NCBI RefSeq assembly: GCF_943373825.1
Contig: NZ_CALSBP010000002.1
Span: forward strand, 2,283,501-2,347,500
DNA: 64,000 nt
Origin: Aquimarina spinulae
GTDB taxonomy: Bacteria; Bacteroidota; Bacteroidia; Flavobacteriales; Flavobacteriaceae
Reading direction: 5' to 3'
The notes beneath the pieces are model-generated. The model had not been told where the DNA came from. It did not search any database and was given only the letters and a program-made list of their open reading frames with translations. Positions within the stretch are counted from its first letter, which is position 1. Every line of letters starts with the position of its first letter. A program made the translations under genes and the position numbers. This document shows positions 25,785-35,174 of this stretch, piece by piece.

Positions 25785-26757
25785 TTACTAATTCTTTGGT
25801 TATACGAAAAATAGCATCTCCTTTATACACAATCGAGGATTCATTTACATTGATAACATATCCTTCATTATTTGCTTTAACCACATGTCTCATTTTACCA
25901 TAAGGGTCTGTAATTGTTGCCATAACCTCTCCTTTTTCTATATGTTTACCAATGGGTACTTTAATATGTAATAAACCACTGTATTTTGCGCGCATCCATA
26001 CACTTTTAATAACAATCTGAGTATCAGAATCACGAACTGGAGCTTCGAATTCGACTTTGAGCATTCCCAGATAGTCCAAGATTCGCATAGTCCCCTGCAC
26101 TCCTTCTCTTGCTATTTCTTTGCTACTGTTTTGAGATTTTCCTCCTTCAAACAATAATATATCTTTTCCTTTCTTGGCACAAGTAGCTCGATATGACCCC
26201 TCTAGATTCTTAGACAAAAGAGTAAATGGGGCATTAAAAATCTTTGCTAACCCTATCAATCTTTCATTCTTGGGATCCACTCTGATATGCGGAGCATTAA
26301 ATCTACTGGCTCCCCCGGTATGAAAATCTAAACAAAAATCTGCCGCTGGTAAAATCTCATTTATAAATTGATAGGCAAAACGACTGGCTAGAGACCCATT
26401 TTTGGTTCCTGGAAAAACCCTGTTAAGATCCCGACCATCGGGAAAAAAACGATCCATACTTAAAAACCCAAATACATTAAGTACAGGGATACATATAACA
26501 CTACCTTTTGCAGGTTTATTGATTTTTCTAGCAATGATTTGCCTCACAACTTCTACTCCATTAATCTCATCTCCATGAATTCCTGCTGTAATAAGTACTA
26601 TAGGGCCTGGGTTTTTTGATCTTTCTATAATTATCGGTATTTCTACTTTAGTAGAAGTATATAACTTAGCTATATTAAAATTTATAGTTGTACTCGTACC
26701 AGGTAATACTTCTTTACCAAGAATATTAAGTATATTTTTTTCTGTTACTTTGGTCAT
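25777..26757 (-). CDS. Succinylglutamate desuccinylase/aspartoacylase family protein
   Basis: A 326-residue zinc carboxypeptidase-like amidohydrolase. The start is placed at 26757 (MTKVTEKNILNIL), 4 bp after the rimK stop; another ATG at 26778 would overlap rimK by 17 bp. Zinc-binding motifs visible are HGDEINGVE (His, Glu) and the LDFHTG histidine, and DGRDLNRVFPG carries the substrate arginine. Members cleave N-acyl or gamma/alpha-amide bonds of acidic amino acids. Its place next to RimK and a retropepsin suggests it trims glutamate residues added by RimK; that is inference. Confidence 0.88.
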   Translation of the reverse strand: MTKVTEKNILNILGKEVLPGTSTTINFNIAKLYTSTKVEIPIIIERSKNPGPIVLITAGIHGDEINGVEVVRQIIARKINKPAKGSVICIPVLNVFGFLSMDRFFPDGRDLNRVFPGTKNGSLASRFAYQFINEILPAADFCLDFHTGGASRFNAPHIRVDPKNERLIGLAKIFNAPFTLLSKNLEGSYRATCAKKGKDILLFEGGKSQNSSKEIAREGVQGTMRILDYLGMLKVEFEAPVRDSDTQIVIKSVWMRAKYSGLLHIKVPIGKHIEKGEVMATITDPYGKMRHVVKANNEGYVINVNESSIVYKGDAIFRITKELVNE

Positions 26758-26761
26758 TGTG

Positions 26762-27634
26762 TTATAAACTTCTTTCAATATAACGAATAATGGTTTTTGC
26801 GATATCTTTTCCTGTAGCGTTTTCTATACCTTCTAATCCGGGAGAAGAATTAACTTCGAGAATAAGAGGCCCTCTATCACTTTGTAGCATATCTACACCT
26901 GCTACGCCCATTTTTAAAGCTTTCGCCGCCTTTATAGCCGCTTGTTCTTCTTCTTCACTAAGAGTAATCACTGATGCACTACCTCCTCTATGTAAATTAG
27001 ATCGAAACTCACCTTCTTTCCCTTGTCTTTTCATAGCTCCAACGACCCGCTCATCAACAACAAGAACTCTAATATCTGCTCCTTTGGCTTCTTTTATAAA
27101 TTCTTGTACAATTACACGAGCCTGTAGTCCATTAAACGCTTCTAACACAGATTCTGCAGCCGTTTTGGTTTCGGCCAATACAACACCTAACCCCTGAGTA
27201 CCTTCTAGTAATTTAATAATTAGAGGGGCTCCCCCTACATGAGATATCACTTCAGAAACATCTTTAGAATAATTGGTAAATACTGTTTTGGGAAGTCCCA
27301 ACCCTGCTTTAGATAATATTTGTAAACTTCTTAGTTTATCTCTCGATTGTAGTAATGCCTGTGACTTAAGTGTAGTAAATACATTCATTAACTCAAACTG
27401 GCGTACTACTGCAGTCCCATAAAAAGTGATAGAAGCTCCAATTCTGGGAATCACAGCATCTACATGATCTAATTTTTTACCTCGATAATAAATTTCAGGC
27501 TTTTGTTTTTCAATAATAATATCACAATTAAGAGGGTCTATCACCTGTACATTATGCTTGCGCTTTACTGCTGCTTGAACCAAGGCATTAGTAGAATACA
27601 AACTCGTACCACGAGACAAGATTTTAATGTTCAT
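26762..27634 (-). CDS. rimK: RimK-type ATP-grasp alpha-L-glutamate ligase
   Basis: A 290-residue ATP-grasp ligase. N-terminal preATP domain ([18 protein letters not shown]), ATP-grasp domain with [15 protein letters not shown] loop, [19 protein letters not shown], and the metal-binding end [25 protein letters not shown]. Characterised RimK adds glutamates to the C-terminus of ribosomal protein S6 and can make poly-alpha-glutamate. Its start codon shares one base with the stop of the protease gene (TAATG), so the two are translationally coupled. The conserved neighbourhood supports a protein-glutamylation role. Confidence 0.94.
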   Translation of the reverse strand: MNIKILSRGTSLYSTNALVQAAVKRKHNVQVIDPLNCDIIIEKQKPEIYYRGKKLDHVDAVIPRIGASITFYGTAVVRQFELMNVFTTLKSQALLQSRDKLRSLQILSKAGLGLPKTVFTNYSKDVSEVISHVGGAPLIIKLLEGTQGLGVVLAETKTAAESVLEAFNGLQARVIVQEFIKEAKGADIRVLVVDERVVGAMKRQGKEGEFRSNLHRGGSASVITLSEEEEQAAIKAAKALKMGVAGVDMLQSDRGPLILEVNSSPGLEGIENATGKDIAKTIIRYIERSL

Positions 27635-28110
27635 TACAAATTTTGATTATAAGACTGATTTTCTAATTGGGGGTCAACTAAAAACTTACCGCTTAAAAAT
27701 TTGCGTCCAATCAATACCGGAAAACGCATATCATCGCGAGAAGACAATGTGAGGGTTATGGGGTGCGTTTTATCAAATACAATAATCTGTGTCCTAATGG
27801 CATATCGTACTTCTACTTTTCCATTATTACTTTTTACTGCTGTAATATCGTAATTTTTAAATGTAAATTTTTTACCATTATATTCTGAATGCGTTGCATC
27901 AAGAAGACTGCATTGCAATGTTTGATCAATCTCTCTGATATCGATACAATGAATAGATGAAGTATATGCCCCAGTATCGATTTTGGCATCGATACCTTTT
28001 AGCTCTAAAAGAGGAAAATCCACTTTATCAGTTCTGCCGATTATTTTCTTTTCTTTCTCCAAAAGATATGATTGATATTTGCTACTAATGTAATAAAAAT
28101 CAATAAGCAT
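27634..28110 (-). CDS. Retropepsin-like protease of the RimK cluster (RimB/COG4067-type)
   Basis: A 158-residue protein with the retropepsin active-site motif [11 protein letters not shown] (Asp45-Thr46-Gly47) and a second conserved region [15 protein letters not shown]. These proteins were long annotated 'ATP-dependent zinc protease' but resemble retroviral-type aspartic proteases. They are usually next to RimK and thought to process or regulate it or its substrate. It starts the four-gene leftward operon. The first ~20 residues before [13 protein letters not shown] may be an over-extension; the family usually begins just before that motif. Confidence 0.88.
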   Translation of the reverse strand: MLIDFYYISSKYQSYLLEKEKKIIGRTDKVDFPLLELKGIDAKIDTGAYTSSIHCIDIREIDQTLQCSLLDATHSEYNGKKFTFKNYDITAVKSNNGKVEVRYAIRTQIIVFDKTHPITLTLSSRDDMRFPVLIGRKFLSGKFLVDPQLENQSYNQNL

Positions 28111-28227
28111 TGTATTACATCCTCTCTATTTAATAGAAAACCATAACACGAACAGTAATTAACAAAAATTTAAACCCCCAATATTTGCATTACAATTCAG
28201 GTAAACCCTTAACTTTACCATTAGAAT

Positions 28228-30027
28228 ATGCAAGAAGCTACTTTAGACATACAAATTAAAATATTACCTACCAGCCCTGGAGTATATCAATATTATGATA
28301 AAGACGACACATTGCTTTATGTAGGAAAAGCAAAGAACTTAAAAAAAAGAGTTTCTTCTTACTTTACAAAAAATCACGATAACTATAAAACTAAGGTTCT
28401 TGTAAAGAAAATTTATACTATAAAACATATTGTTGTCGAAACAGAAACAGATGCTCTGTTACTAGAAAACAATCTGATTAAAAAATATTTACCCAGGTTC
28501 AATGTCATGCTCAAAGATGATAAGACATATCCATGGATTTGTATCAAAAAAGAGCGTTTCTCAAGGATATTTCTTACTCGTAATCTTATCAAAGATGGCT
28601 CAGAATATTATGGCCCTTATACTTCGGTAAAAACAGTACATGTGCTTTTGGATCTTATCAAAGAACTATATCAGCTTAGAACATGCACTTATGATTTATC
28701 TCAGGAAAAAATAAATAATGGAAAATATAAAGTTTGTTTAGAGTATCATCTGGGCAATTGCAAAGGGCCTTGCGAAGGATTACAAGATGAAAAAGAATAT
28801 CTCGAAAACCTTGAAGCTATTCGTCAAATTGTGAAAGGAAATTTTAAAGATTCTCTAAATCGTTTTAGGAATCAAATGATGATACATGCAGAGAAAATGG
28901 AGTTTGAAGATGCCCAGCGAATTAAGGAAAAAATACAAATACTAGAAAACTATCAGGCAAGATCAACCGTAGTGAATCCTAAGATAAGTAATGTCGATGT
29001 GTTTTCTATCATATCAGATGAATCCTATGGGTATATAAATTTTCTTCAACTGTCCTATGGTGCTATAATTAGATCTCACACTACAGAAGTTAAAAAGAAA
29101 TTGGACGAATCTGATAAAGAACTTTTAGAACTTGCCATTATCGAACTCAGGCAACGTTTTAACTCTACATCCAAAGAAATATTTGTTCCTTTTAATGTAG
29201 AAGTAGGAGAAGGTCTAAAAATCACAATACCACAATTAGGTGATAAAAAAAAGATCGTAGACCTATCTTTAAGAAATGCAAAATACCATAGACAAGAACG
29301 TTTTAAGCAAATCAAGATCATGGACCCAGATCGGCATATAAAACGTCTGATGGCACAAATGAAAAAAGACTTAAGGCTACCCGAAGAGCCAAGACATATA
29401 GAATGTTTTGATAATTCGAATATTCAAGGGACTAATCCTGTTGCCGCCTGTGTAGTATTTAAAAATGGAAAACCCAGCAAGAAAGAGTACAGAAAATTTA
29501 ATATAAAAACAGTAGAAGGTGCTAATGATTTTGCTTCTATGGAAGAAGTTGTATATCGACGTTACAAACGATTAACCGAAGAGGACCAGCCATTACCACA
29601 ACTAGTAATTGTAGACGGAGGAAAAGGGCAGCTTTCTTCAGGGTTAAAAGCTCTGGACACATTAGGCTTAAGAGGAAAAATAACCATAATTGGTATTGCC
29701 AAGCGACTAGAAGAGATTTACTATCCCGGTGATTCTATACCATTATATTTAGACAAAAAATCAGAGTCTCTAAAGGTTATACAACATTTACGAAATGAAG
29801 CACATCGATTCGGAATCACCTTCCATAGACAAAAAAGAAGCAAAGCTGCTTTGGATACCGAATTAGATTTAATTCCTGGGATTGGAGAAAAAACCGTTAT
29901 AGAATTATTAAAAACCTTTAGATCTGTAAAAAGAATAAGTGAAGCTTCTAAACACGAATTAAGTGAAGTGATTGGAGATTCACGCGCAACCAAAGTGTAC
30001 AATTATTATCTTTCTAAAAAAGAATAA
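28228..30027 (+). CDS. uvrC: UvrABC system protein C (excinuclease subunit)
   Basis: A 599-residue nucleotide-excision-repair nuclease. N-terminal GIY-YIG domain (GVYQYYDKDDTLLYVGKAKN) makes the 3' incision. The UvrB-binding UVR motif (KMEFEDAQRIKEKIQILE) is near 220. The RNase H-like domain with HIECFDNSNIQG and VIVDGGKGQL makes the 5' incision. A C-terminal helix-hairpin-helix (LIPGIGEKTVIELLKTF) binds DNA. A -7-like element (aatatttgc, near 28180) lies upstream. The stop is 2 bp before the patatin gene, so both share a transcript. Confidence 0.97.
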   Translation: MQEATLDIQIKILPTSPGVYQYYDKDDTLLYVGKAKNLKKRVSSYFTKNHDNYKTKVLVKKIYTIKHIVVETETDALLLENNLIKKYLPRFNVMLKDDKTYPWICIKKERFSRIFLTRNLIKDGSEYYGPYTSVKTVHVLLDLIKELYQLRTCTYDLSQEKINNGKYKVCLEYHLGNCKGPCEGLQDEKEYLENLEAIRQIVKGNFKDSLNRFRNQMMIHAEKMEFEDAQRIKEKIQILENYQARSTVVNPKISNVDVFSIISDESYGYINFLQLSYGAIIRSHTTEVKKKLDESDKELLELAIIELRQRFNSTSKEIFVPFNVEVGEGLKITIPQLGDKKKIVDLSLRNAKYHRQERFKQIKIMDPDRHIKRLMAQMKKDLRLPEEPRHIECFDNSNIQGTNPVAACVVFKNGKPSKKEYRKFNIKTVEGANDFASMEEVVYRRYKRLTEEDQPLPQLVIVDGGKGQLSSGLKALDTLGLRGKITIIGIAKRLEEIYYPGDSIPLYLDKKSESLKVIQHLRNEAHRFGITFHRQKRSKAALDTELDLIPGIGEKTVIELLKTFRSVKRISEASKHELSEVIGDSRATKVYNYYLSKKE

Positions 30028-30029
30028 GC

Positions 30030-32312
30030 GTGGCCAGACACAATACATTAAGATTTTTTTTATCCGGGATACTACTTTTAGTGTTCCTTATTCCTAATAT
30101 AATTTGGTCGCAAGAAAAACAACCCTCAGAGATTCATGATGATCCCGCTATAGAAGATGTAAAAATAGGATTAGTCTTAAGCGGAGGTGGTGCAAAAGGA
30201 CTTGCTCATATTGGCGCTCTAAAAATAATAGAAGATGCGGGAGTACGTATCGATTACATTGGTGGTACCAGCATGGGAGCTATTGTAGGAGCTTTATATG
30301 CCTCTGGATATCGTGCAGCAGAACTCGACTCTATCTTTAGAACTGTTGACTTTGATGCATTTATACAAGATGAACTTCCGAGAAGTGCCAAAACTTTTTA
30401 TGAACGAGAAGACTCAGAAAAATATGCAGTAACTCTTCCTTTTGATAAATTTAAAATAGGTTTACCCAAAGGGTTATCTAAAGGGCAGAATTTTTATAAC
30501 CAATTCTCGCGATTTACAGCTCATGTAAGTGAAGTACGCGATTTTAACAATCTCCCAATCCCCTTTTTCTGTATGGCGACTAATATTGAAACCGGAGAAC
30601 AAGTACTTCTGGACAAAGGATACTTGCCCGATGCTGTTGCTGCCAGTGGTGCATTACCCTCTGTTTTTAGCCCAGTAGAATTAAATGGAATTTTAATGAC
30701 AGATGGAGGAGTGACCAATAACTATCCTGTTAAAGAAATTAAAGAAAAAGGAGCCGAAATAGTTATAGGGATTGATGTACAAGACAGTTTAATGTCTAGA
30801 GACCAGCTAACTTCGGTAACCGATATCATGCTTCAAATAAATAACTTCAGAACTTATGAAGCTATGAAAAACAAAGTTTCTGAAACAGATTTATACATTA
30901 AACCTTCGATAACAGATTTTTCGGTAATATCTTTTGACCAGGCTGATAAAATCATTGCTAATGGAGAAAAAGCTGCATTTGCAAACTATGAAAAGCTCAA
31001 AGCAATTGCAATGCGTCAAAAACCTGGACCAAAGAACCCTGTAATTGCTAAAAGCTCAGAAAACATATTGGTAAGCAGTTTAGCCATTTCGGGAAATGAA
31101 AGATATACAAGAGCCTACATCAAAGGGAAGCTAAAACTAAAAACTCCTAGTGTTACAACTTACGGAAAATTAAATGAAGGCATTAACAACTTATCTGCAA
31201 CAGGAAACTTTGATCGTGTAAGCCACAAACTTATCGATACAAAAGATGGTAAACACCTAATACTTAATGTAAAAGAGAGTGACAACAAAATGTTATTACG
31301 TTTTGCACTTCATTATGATGATCTATATCAAACTGCAGCCTTAATTAATGTTACTAGAAAAAGCCTATTATTTGACAATGATGTATTTTCTGCCGATGCA
31401 GCTTTAGGTGATAACATTCGTTATAATCTGGACTACTATATTGATAAAGGTTTTTATTGGAGTACCGGAATAAAATTTCGTTATACCAATTTTAAAAAAG
31501 CAATTGATTTTGATTTTATAGGAAGGTTTGGAGAAATCCCGGATTTAGATATTAATACCATTGATGTAGACTATGCCGACTATAATGCGCAAATCTATGC
31601 AGAAACCTTATTACAACAAACCTTTTCTGTTGGCTTGGGTGCAGAGTACAAACGCCTTAGTATTATTTCTGAAACATTTGGAGAAGATGAAAATCAAATT
31701 CCAAGAACTGTATTTGAAGATAGTGATTATTGGAGTGCCTTTGGATATATTAAATTAGATACATATGACAATAAATATTTTCCGAAGCGAGGATTTTTAT
31801 TTGAAGGAGATATTCATACTTATCTTTTTTCTTCTGACTTTACTGAAAGTTTTGATGAATTCTCAATTACCAAAGCGCAACTAGGGTTCGCTACACCTTT
31901 ATATAATGCACTTTCTATGAATATTAGCCTAGAGGCGGGTACTAAAATTGGAAATACTTCCCTAAGTTCTCTCGATTTTTTACTTGGAGGTTTTGGCGCT
32001 AAAACCATTAATAATTTTATTCCTTTTTATGGATATGATTTTTTTGGAATGACAGGACAAAGTTTTGTAAAAGCCTTACTATCTGTAGATTATGAGATAT
32101 TTAAAAAGAACCATATTAACGCATCTGCCAACTTTGCAAATGTAGGCAATAAACTATTTAGTACCGGAAAATGGTTTGAAGATCCAGAATTTTCTGGATA
32201 TGCCTTGGGGTATGGCCTAGATACCTTTGCTGGACCAATACAAGTCAAATATTCTTACTCCCCAGAACTAGACGAAAGTAGCTGGTTTTTTAGCATCGGT
32301 TTTTGGTTTTAA
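30030..32312 (+). CDS. Patatin-like phospholipase with POTRA and outer-membrane barrel (PlpD-like)
   Basis: A 760-residue protein with GTG start, 2 bp after uvrC. Signal peptide (about 1-27), then a patatin hydrolase domain: oxyanion loop SGGGAKG (near 51), nucleophile Ser81 in GGTSMG, and catalytic Asp in TDGGVTNNYP near residue 225. A POTRA-like module (LAISGNERYTRAYIKGKL...) follows near 345-400, then a C-terminal beta-barrel (about 410-760) ending in a terminal aromatic (SIGFWF). This architecture is that of type Vd, single-chain patatin secretion proteins, with the enzyme presented at the cell surface; lipid hydrolysis is inferred. Confidence 0.92.
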   Translation: MARHNTLRFFLSGILLLVFLIPNIIWSQEKQPSEIHDDPAIEDVKIGLVLSGGGAKGLAHIGALKIIEDAGVRIDYIGGTSMGAIVGALYASGYRAAELDSIFRTVDFDAFIQDELPRSAKTFYEREDSEKYAVTLPFDKFKIGLPKGLSKGQNFYNQFSRFTAHVSEVRDFNNLPIPFFCMATNIETGEQVLLDKGYLPDAVAASGALPSVFSPVELNGILMTDGGVTNNYPVKEIKEKGAEIVIGIDVQDSLMSRDQLTSVTDIMLQINNFRTYEAMKNKVSETDLYIKPSITDFSVISFDQADKIIANGEKAAFANYEKLKAIAMRQKPGPKNPVIAKSSENILVSSLAISGNERYTRAYIKGKLKLKTPSVTTYGKLNEGINNLSATGNFDRVSHKLIDTKDGKHLILNVKESDNKMLLRFALHYDDLYQTAALINVTRKSLLFDNDVFSADAALGDNIRYNLDYYIDKGFYWSTGIKFRYTNFKKAIDFDFIGRFGEIPDLDINTIDVDYADYNAQIYAETLLQQTFSVGLGAEYKRLSIISETFGEDENQIPRTVFEDSDYWSAFGYIKLDTYDNKYFPKRGFLFEGDIHTYLFSSDFTESFDEFSITKAQLGFATPLYNALSMNISLEAGTKIGNTSLSSLDFLLGGFGAKTINNFIPFYGYDFFGMTGQSFVKALLSVDYEIFKKNHINASANFANVGNKLFSTGKWFEDPEFSGYALGYGLDTFAGPIQVKYSYSPELDESSWFFSIGFWF

Positions 32313-32398
32313 AAAATTATACTGCGAAAGAATAGAAATATTTACGATATTTGTAATGTTATGAACTTGTTTTGGCAGGATTTATTATTATTACTACA

Positions 32399-32431
32399 CT
32401 ACCTTATTAAGCGCAATCCCGAATAAGGTAG
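32399..32431. repeat. 10-bp perfect inverted repeat upstream of hmgA
   Basis: CTACCTTATT (32399-32408) and its exact reverse complement (32422-32431), with a 13-base loop. It lies about 45 bp upstream of the hmgA promoter element and could be an operator or a weak terminator of the patatin gene; there is no T-run. Confidence 0.45.
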
Positions 32432-32446
32432 ATCTGCTGTTTATTA

Positions 32447-32484
32447 TTGTCTTATCAAAAAAAGTAGTTAATATTTTAAATTTG
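32447..32484 (+). promoter_or_regulatory. Putative hmgA promoter
   Basis: TAAATTTG (32477-32484) is an exact TAnnTTTG -7 element, with TTG at 32447-32449; the 27-bp spacing is longer than usual. The TAAATTTGC sits 8 bp before the ATG, so the transcript would be leaderless or nearly so. Confidence 0.5.
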
Positions 32485-32491
32485 CAACATC

Positions 32492-33649
32492 ATGCCTTTT
32501 TATCATACTCTTGGGGAAATCCCTCCAAAACGTCACACCATCTTTAAAAAACCAGATGGTAATTTATATTATGAACAATTATTTGGAACAATTGGTTTTG
32601 ACGGAATGTCGACCAACTTATACCATTGTCATAGACCAACACAAGTAAAAGAAATCAAAGGAAGCTATAGTGTAGCTCCCAAAGTAGCTATAAAAAACAA
32701 TATCAAATCTTATAGATTTCACGGTTTCAAAGTGGATCCAGAAAAGGATTATCTACAAAGTAGAAAAAATGTATTAACCAATAGTAATGCAAGCATTATT
32801 TTATCTGCTCCGCAGGAATCCACTACCGATTATTTTTATAAAAATACTGATGCCGACGAATTAATTTTTATTCATCGTGGAAGCGGAAAGTTTCGAAGTC
32901 ACTTAGGTAATCTCGATTTTAAATATGGAGACTATATTTTAATTCCCAGAGGAACTATTTACAAACTCGATTTTGATACTTCTGATAATCGATTGTTTAT
33001 TGTAGAATCAAGAAGACCAATTTATACTCCAAAAAGATACCGTAACTGGTTTGGGCAATTACTAGAACATTCTCCGTTTTGCGAACGTGACATTAGGGTT
33101 CCTTATGAATTAGAAACTAATGATGAAAAAGGAGATTTTTTAATTAAAGTAAAAAAGCAGGACGAAATTTTTGATATGATCTATGCAACACATCCATTTG
33201 ATGTAGTAGGATATGATGGATTTAATTTCCCCTATGCTTTTTCGATACACGACTTTGAACCTATTACTGGTAGAATACATCAACCGCCACCAGTGCACCA
33301 AACATTCGAGACAGATGCTTTTGTAATTTGTTCTTTCGTACCAAGATTATATGATTACCACCCAGAGAGTATTCCTGCACCCTATAATCATAGTAATATA
33401 GATAGTGATGAAGTGTTATACTATGTAGATGGTGATTTTATGAGTAGAAATGATATTGATGCAGGGCATATTTCCTTACATCCTGCCGGGATACCGCACG
33501 GTCCTCATCCCGGGGCAGTAGAACGAAGTATTGGAAAAACCAAAACCGATGAATTAGCTGTTATGGTGGACACCTTCAAACCTCTTATGGTTACCGAAGA
33601 GGCTATGAAAATAGCCGACGAAGATTACCATAAATCCTGGCTTGAGTAA
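32492..33649 (+). CDS. hmgA: Homogentisate 1,2-dioxygenase
   Basis: A 385-residue cupin-type ring-cleaving dioxygenase that opens homogentisate to maleylacetoacetate in tyrosine degradation. Visible: N-terminal MPFYHTLGEIPPKRHT with the 'YEQLFGTIGFDGMSTNLYH' start of the fold, and the iron-binding C-terminal region with HPAGIPHGPHPGAVE and VMVDTFKPL. Length fits the short bacterial/Bacteroidetes branch. It is followed by hppD and an FAH-like gene, which together cover the pathway from 4-hydroxyphenylpyruvate to fumarylacetoacetate cleavage; a maleylacetoacetate isomerase is not seen here. Confidence 0.95.
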   Translation: MPFYHTLGEIPPKRHTIFKKPDGNLYYEQLFGTIGFDGMSTNLYHCHRPTQVKEIKGSYSVAPKVAIKNNIKSYRFHGFKVDPEKDYLQSRKNVLTNSNASIILSAPQESTTDYFYKNTDADELIFIHRGSGKFRSHLGNLDFKYGDYILIPRGTIYKLDFDTSDNRLFIVESRRPIYTPKRYRNWFGQLLEHSPFCERDIRVPYELETNDEKGDFLIKVKKQDEIFDMIYATHPFDVVGYDGFNFPYAFSIHDFEPITGRIHQPPPVHQTFETDAFVICSFVPRLYDYHPESIPAPYNHSNIDSDEVLYYVDGDFMSRNDIDAGHISLHPAGIPHGPHPGAVERSIGKTKTDELAVMVDTFKPLMVTEEAMKIADEDYHKSWLE

Positions 33650-33835
33650 CCTTTAGAAAATGTTTTATAACCAAAATAGCTTTAAAAAAGATAATTTGTT
33701 ATGCTAAATTACAGGAAAGATATTACAGCGCATTTAAGAGCCATGTGGTAATGTTTTTAAACTAAACGATTCGAGAAAATTATAAATACCTTTTTCTCAT
33801 TGATTTATTTTTTAACTATATTATTTAAAAACATT

Positions 33836-34975
33836 ATGTCGACCAATATAACACCTCAGAACTTAGAAAAAATAGTTCCTCAAGCAGAAGATTTCTTGCC
33901 GCTATTAGGAACAGATTATGTAGAACTCTATGTGGGTAATGCCAAACAAGCTGCCTACTATTATCAAGCAGCATGGGGTTTTCAAATTATTGCCTATGCC
34001 GGATTAGAAACAGGACGTAAGGATAGCGTTTCTTATGTACTACAACAAGATAAAATACGATTGGTTCTTACTTCTCCCCTACAACCAGATGGAGATATTA
34101 ATAAACATATAAATGCTCATGGTGATGCCGTAAAAGTAGTTGCTCTATGGGTTGATGATGCTACCAAAAGCTATCAAGAAACTGTAAAAAGAGGTGCTAA
34201 ATCTTATATGGAACCCACCGTCGAAGAAGATGAAAACGGTCGTGTTGTATTCTCAGGAATCCACACTTACGGAGAAACTGTACACATTTTTGTAGAACGA
34301 AAAAATTATAATGGTGTATTCTTGCCTGGTTATATGGCTTGGAACAAGCCTTATAAAACAGAAACTACAGGTCTTAAGTTTATTGACCATATGGTGGGTA
34401 ATGTAGGATGGAATGAGATGAACAAATGGTGCGAGTTTTATGCCAAAGTTATGGGATTTGCACAATTAGTATCTTTTGATGATAAAGATATTTCTACAGA
34501 ATACACAGCCTTAATGAGTAAGGTAATGAGCAATGGCAACGGACGTATCAAGTTTCCAATAAACGAACCTGCCGAAGGAAGAAAAAAATCTCAAATTGAA
34601 GAATATATCGATTTTTATAATGGTGCCGGAGTACAACACATAGCATTAGCTACCGATAATATTATTGAAACCGTTTCTGCACTTCAGAATCGAGGGATAG
34701 AATTTCTTACTGTTCCTGCCAGTTATTATGAAACTGTTTTGGATCGAGTTGGCGAAATCGACGAAGATCTTGCACCACTTAAAGAATTAGGAATTCTTAT
34801 CGATCGGGATGATGAAGGGTATCTGCTTCAGATTTTTACCAAACCAGTCTTAGATCGCCCAACAATGTTTTTTGAAATTATACAACGTAAAGGAGCTCAA
34901 TCCTTTGGTAAAGGTAATTTTAAAGCATTGTTCGAAGCTATCGAGAGAGAACAAGAGCAAAGAGGTACACTATAG
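33836..34975 (+). CDS. hppD: 4-hydroxyphenylpyruvate dioxygenase
   Basis: A 379-residue Fe(II) VOC-fold dioxygenase that makes homogentisate from 4-hydroxyphenylpyruvate. The start is placed at the ATG at 33836 (MSTNITPQNLEKIV); the frame is open 12 codons upstream but a hydrophobic MIYFLTILFKN start does not fit a cytoplasmic enzyme. Iron-ligand regions are LKFIDHMVGNVG, GVQHIALATDN and the C-terminal MFFEIIQRKGAQSFGKGNFKAL. It is the second gene of the hmgA-hppD-FAH set but about 186 bp from hmgA, so it may also have its own promoter. Confidence 0.95.
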   Translation: MSTNITPQNLEKIVPQAEDFLPLLGTDYVELYVGNAKQAAYYYQAAWGFQIIAYAGLETGRKDSVSYVLQQDKIRLVLTSPLQPDGDINKHINAHGDAVKVVALWVDDATKSYQETVKRGAKSYMEPTVEEDENGRVVFSGIHTYGETVHIFVERKNYNGVFLPGYMAWNKPYKTETTGLKFIDHMVGNVGWNEMNKWCEFYAKVMGFAQLVSFDDKDISTEYTALMSKVMSNGNGRIKFPINEPAEGRKKSQIEEYIDFYNGAGVQHIALATDNIIETVSALQNRGIEFLTVPASYYETVLDRVGEIDEDLAPLKELGILIDRDDEGYLLQIFTKPVLDRPTMFFEIIQRKGAQSFGKGNFKALFEAIEREQEQRGTL

Positions 34976-35027
34976 AATGCCTTAACACCACATTTTAAGA
35001 AAATAGACTTATTATTTTCTTGCCATT

Positions 35028-35069
35028 TATATACCAATTATTTAGAACTCATCTTTTAATTGGTATATA
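35028..35069. repeat. 13-bp perfect inverted repeat between hppD and the FAH-like gene
   Basis: TATATACCAATTA (35028-35040) pairs exactly with TAATTGGTATATA (35057-35069), with a 16-base loop and no T-run after it. It may be an RNA hairpin that stabilises the hppD message or an operator for the downstream gene. Confidence 0.5.
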
Positions 35070-35174
35070 ATGTATGGTATAATATTTCTAAAAATCAAAC
35101 AAAAGTTTCTCATACAAATAGTTTCCTAAAAAGTAAATTATTATGAGTTATAAACTTTCAAGAAAAACAATACA

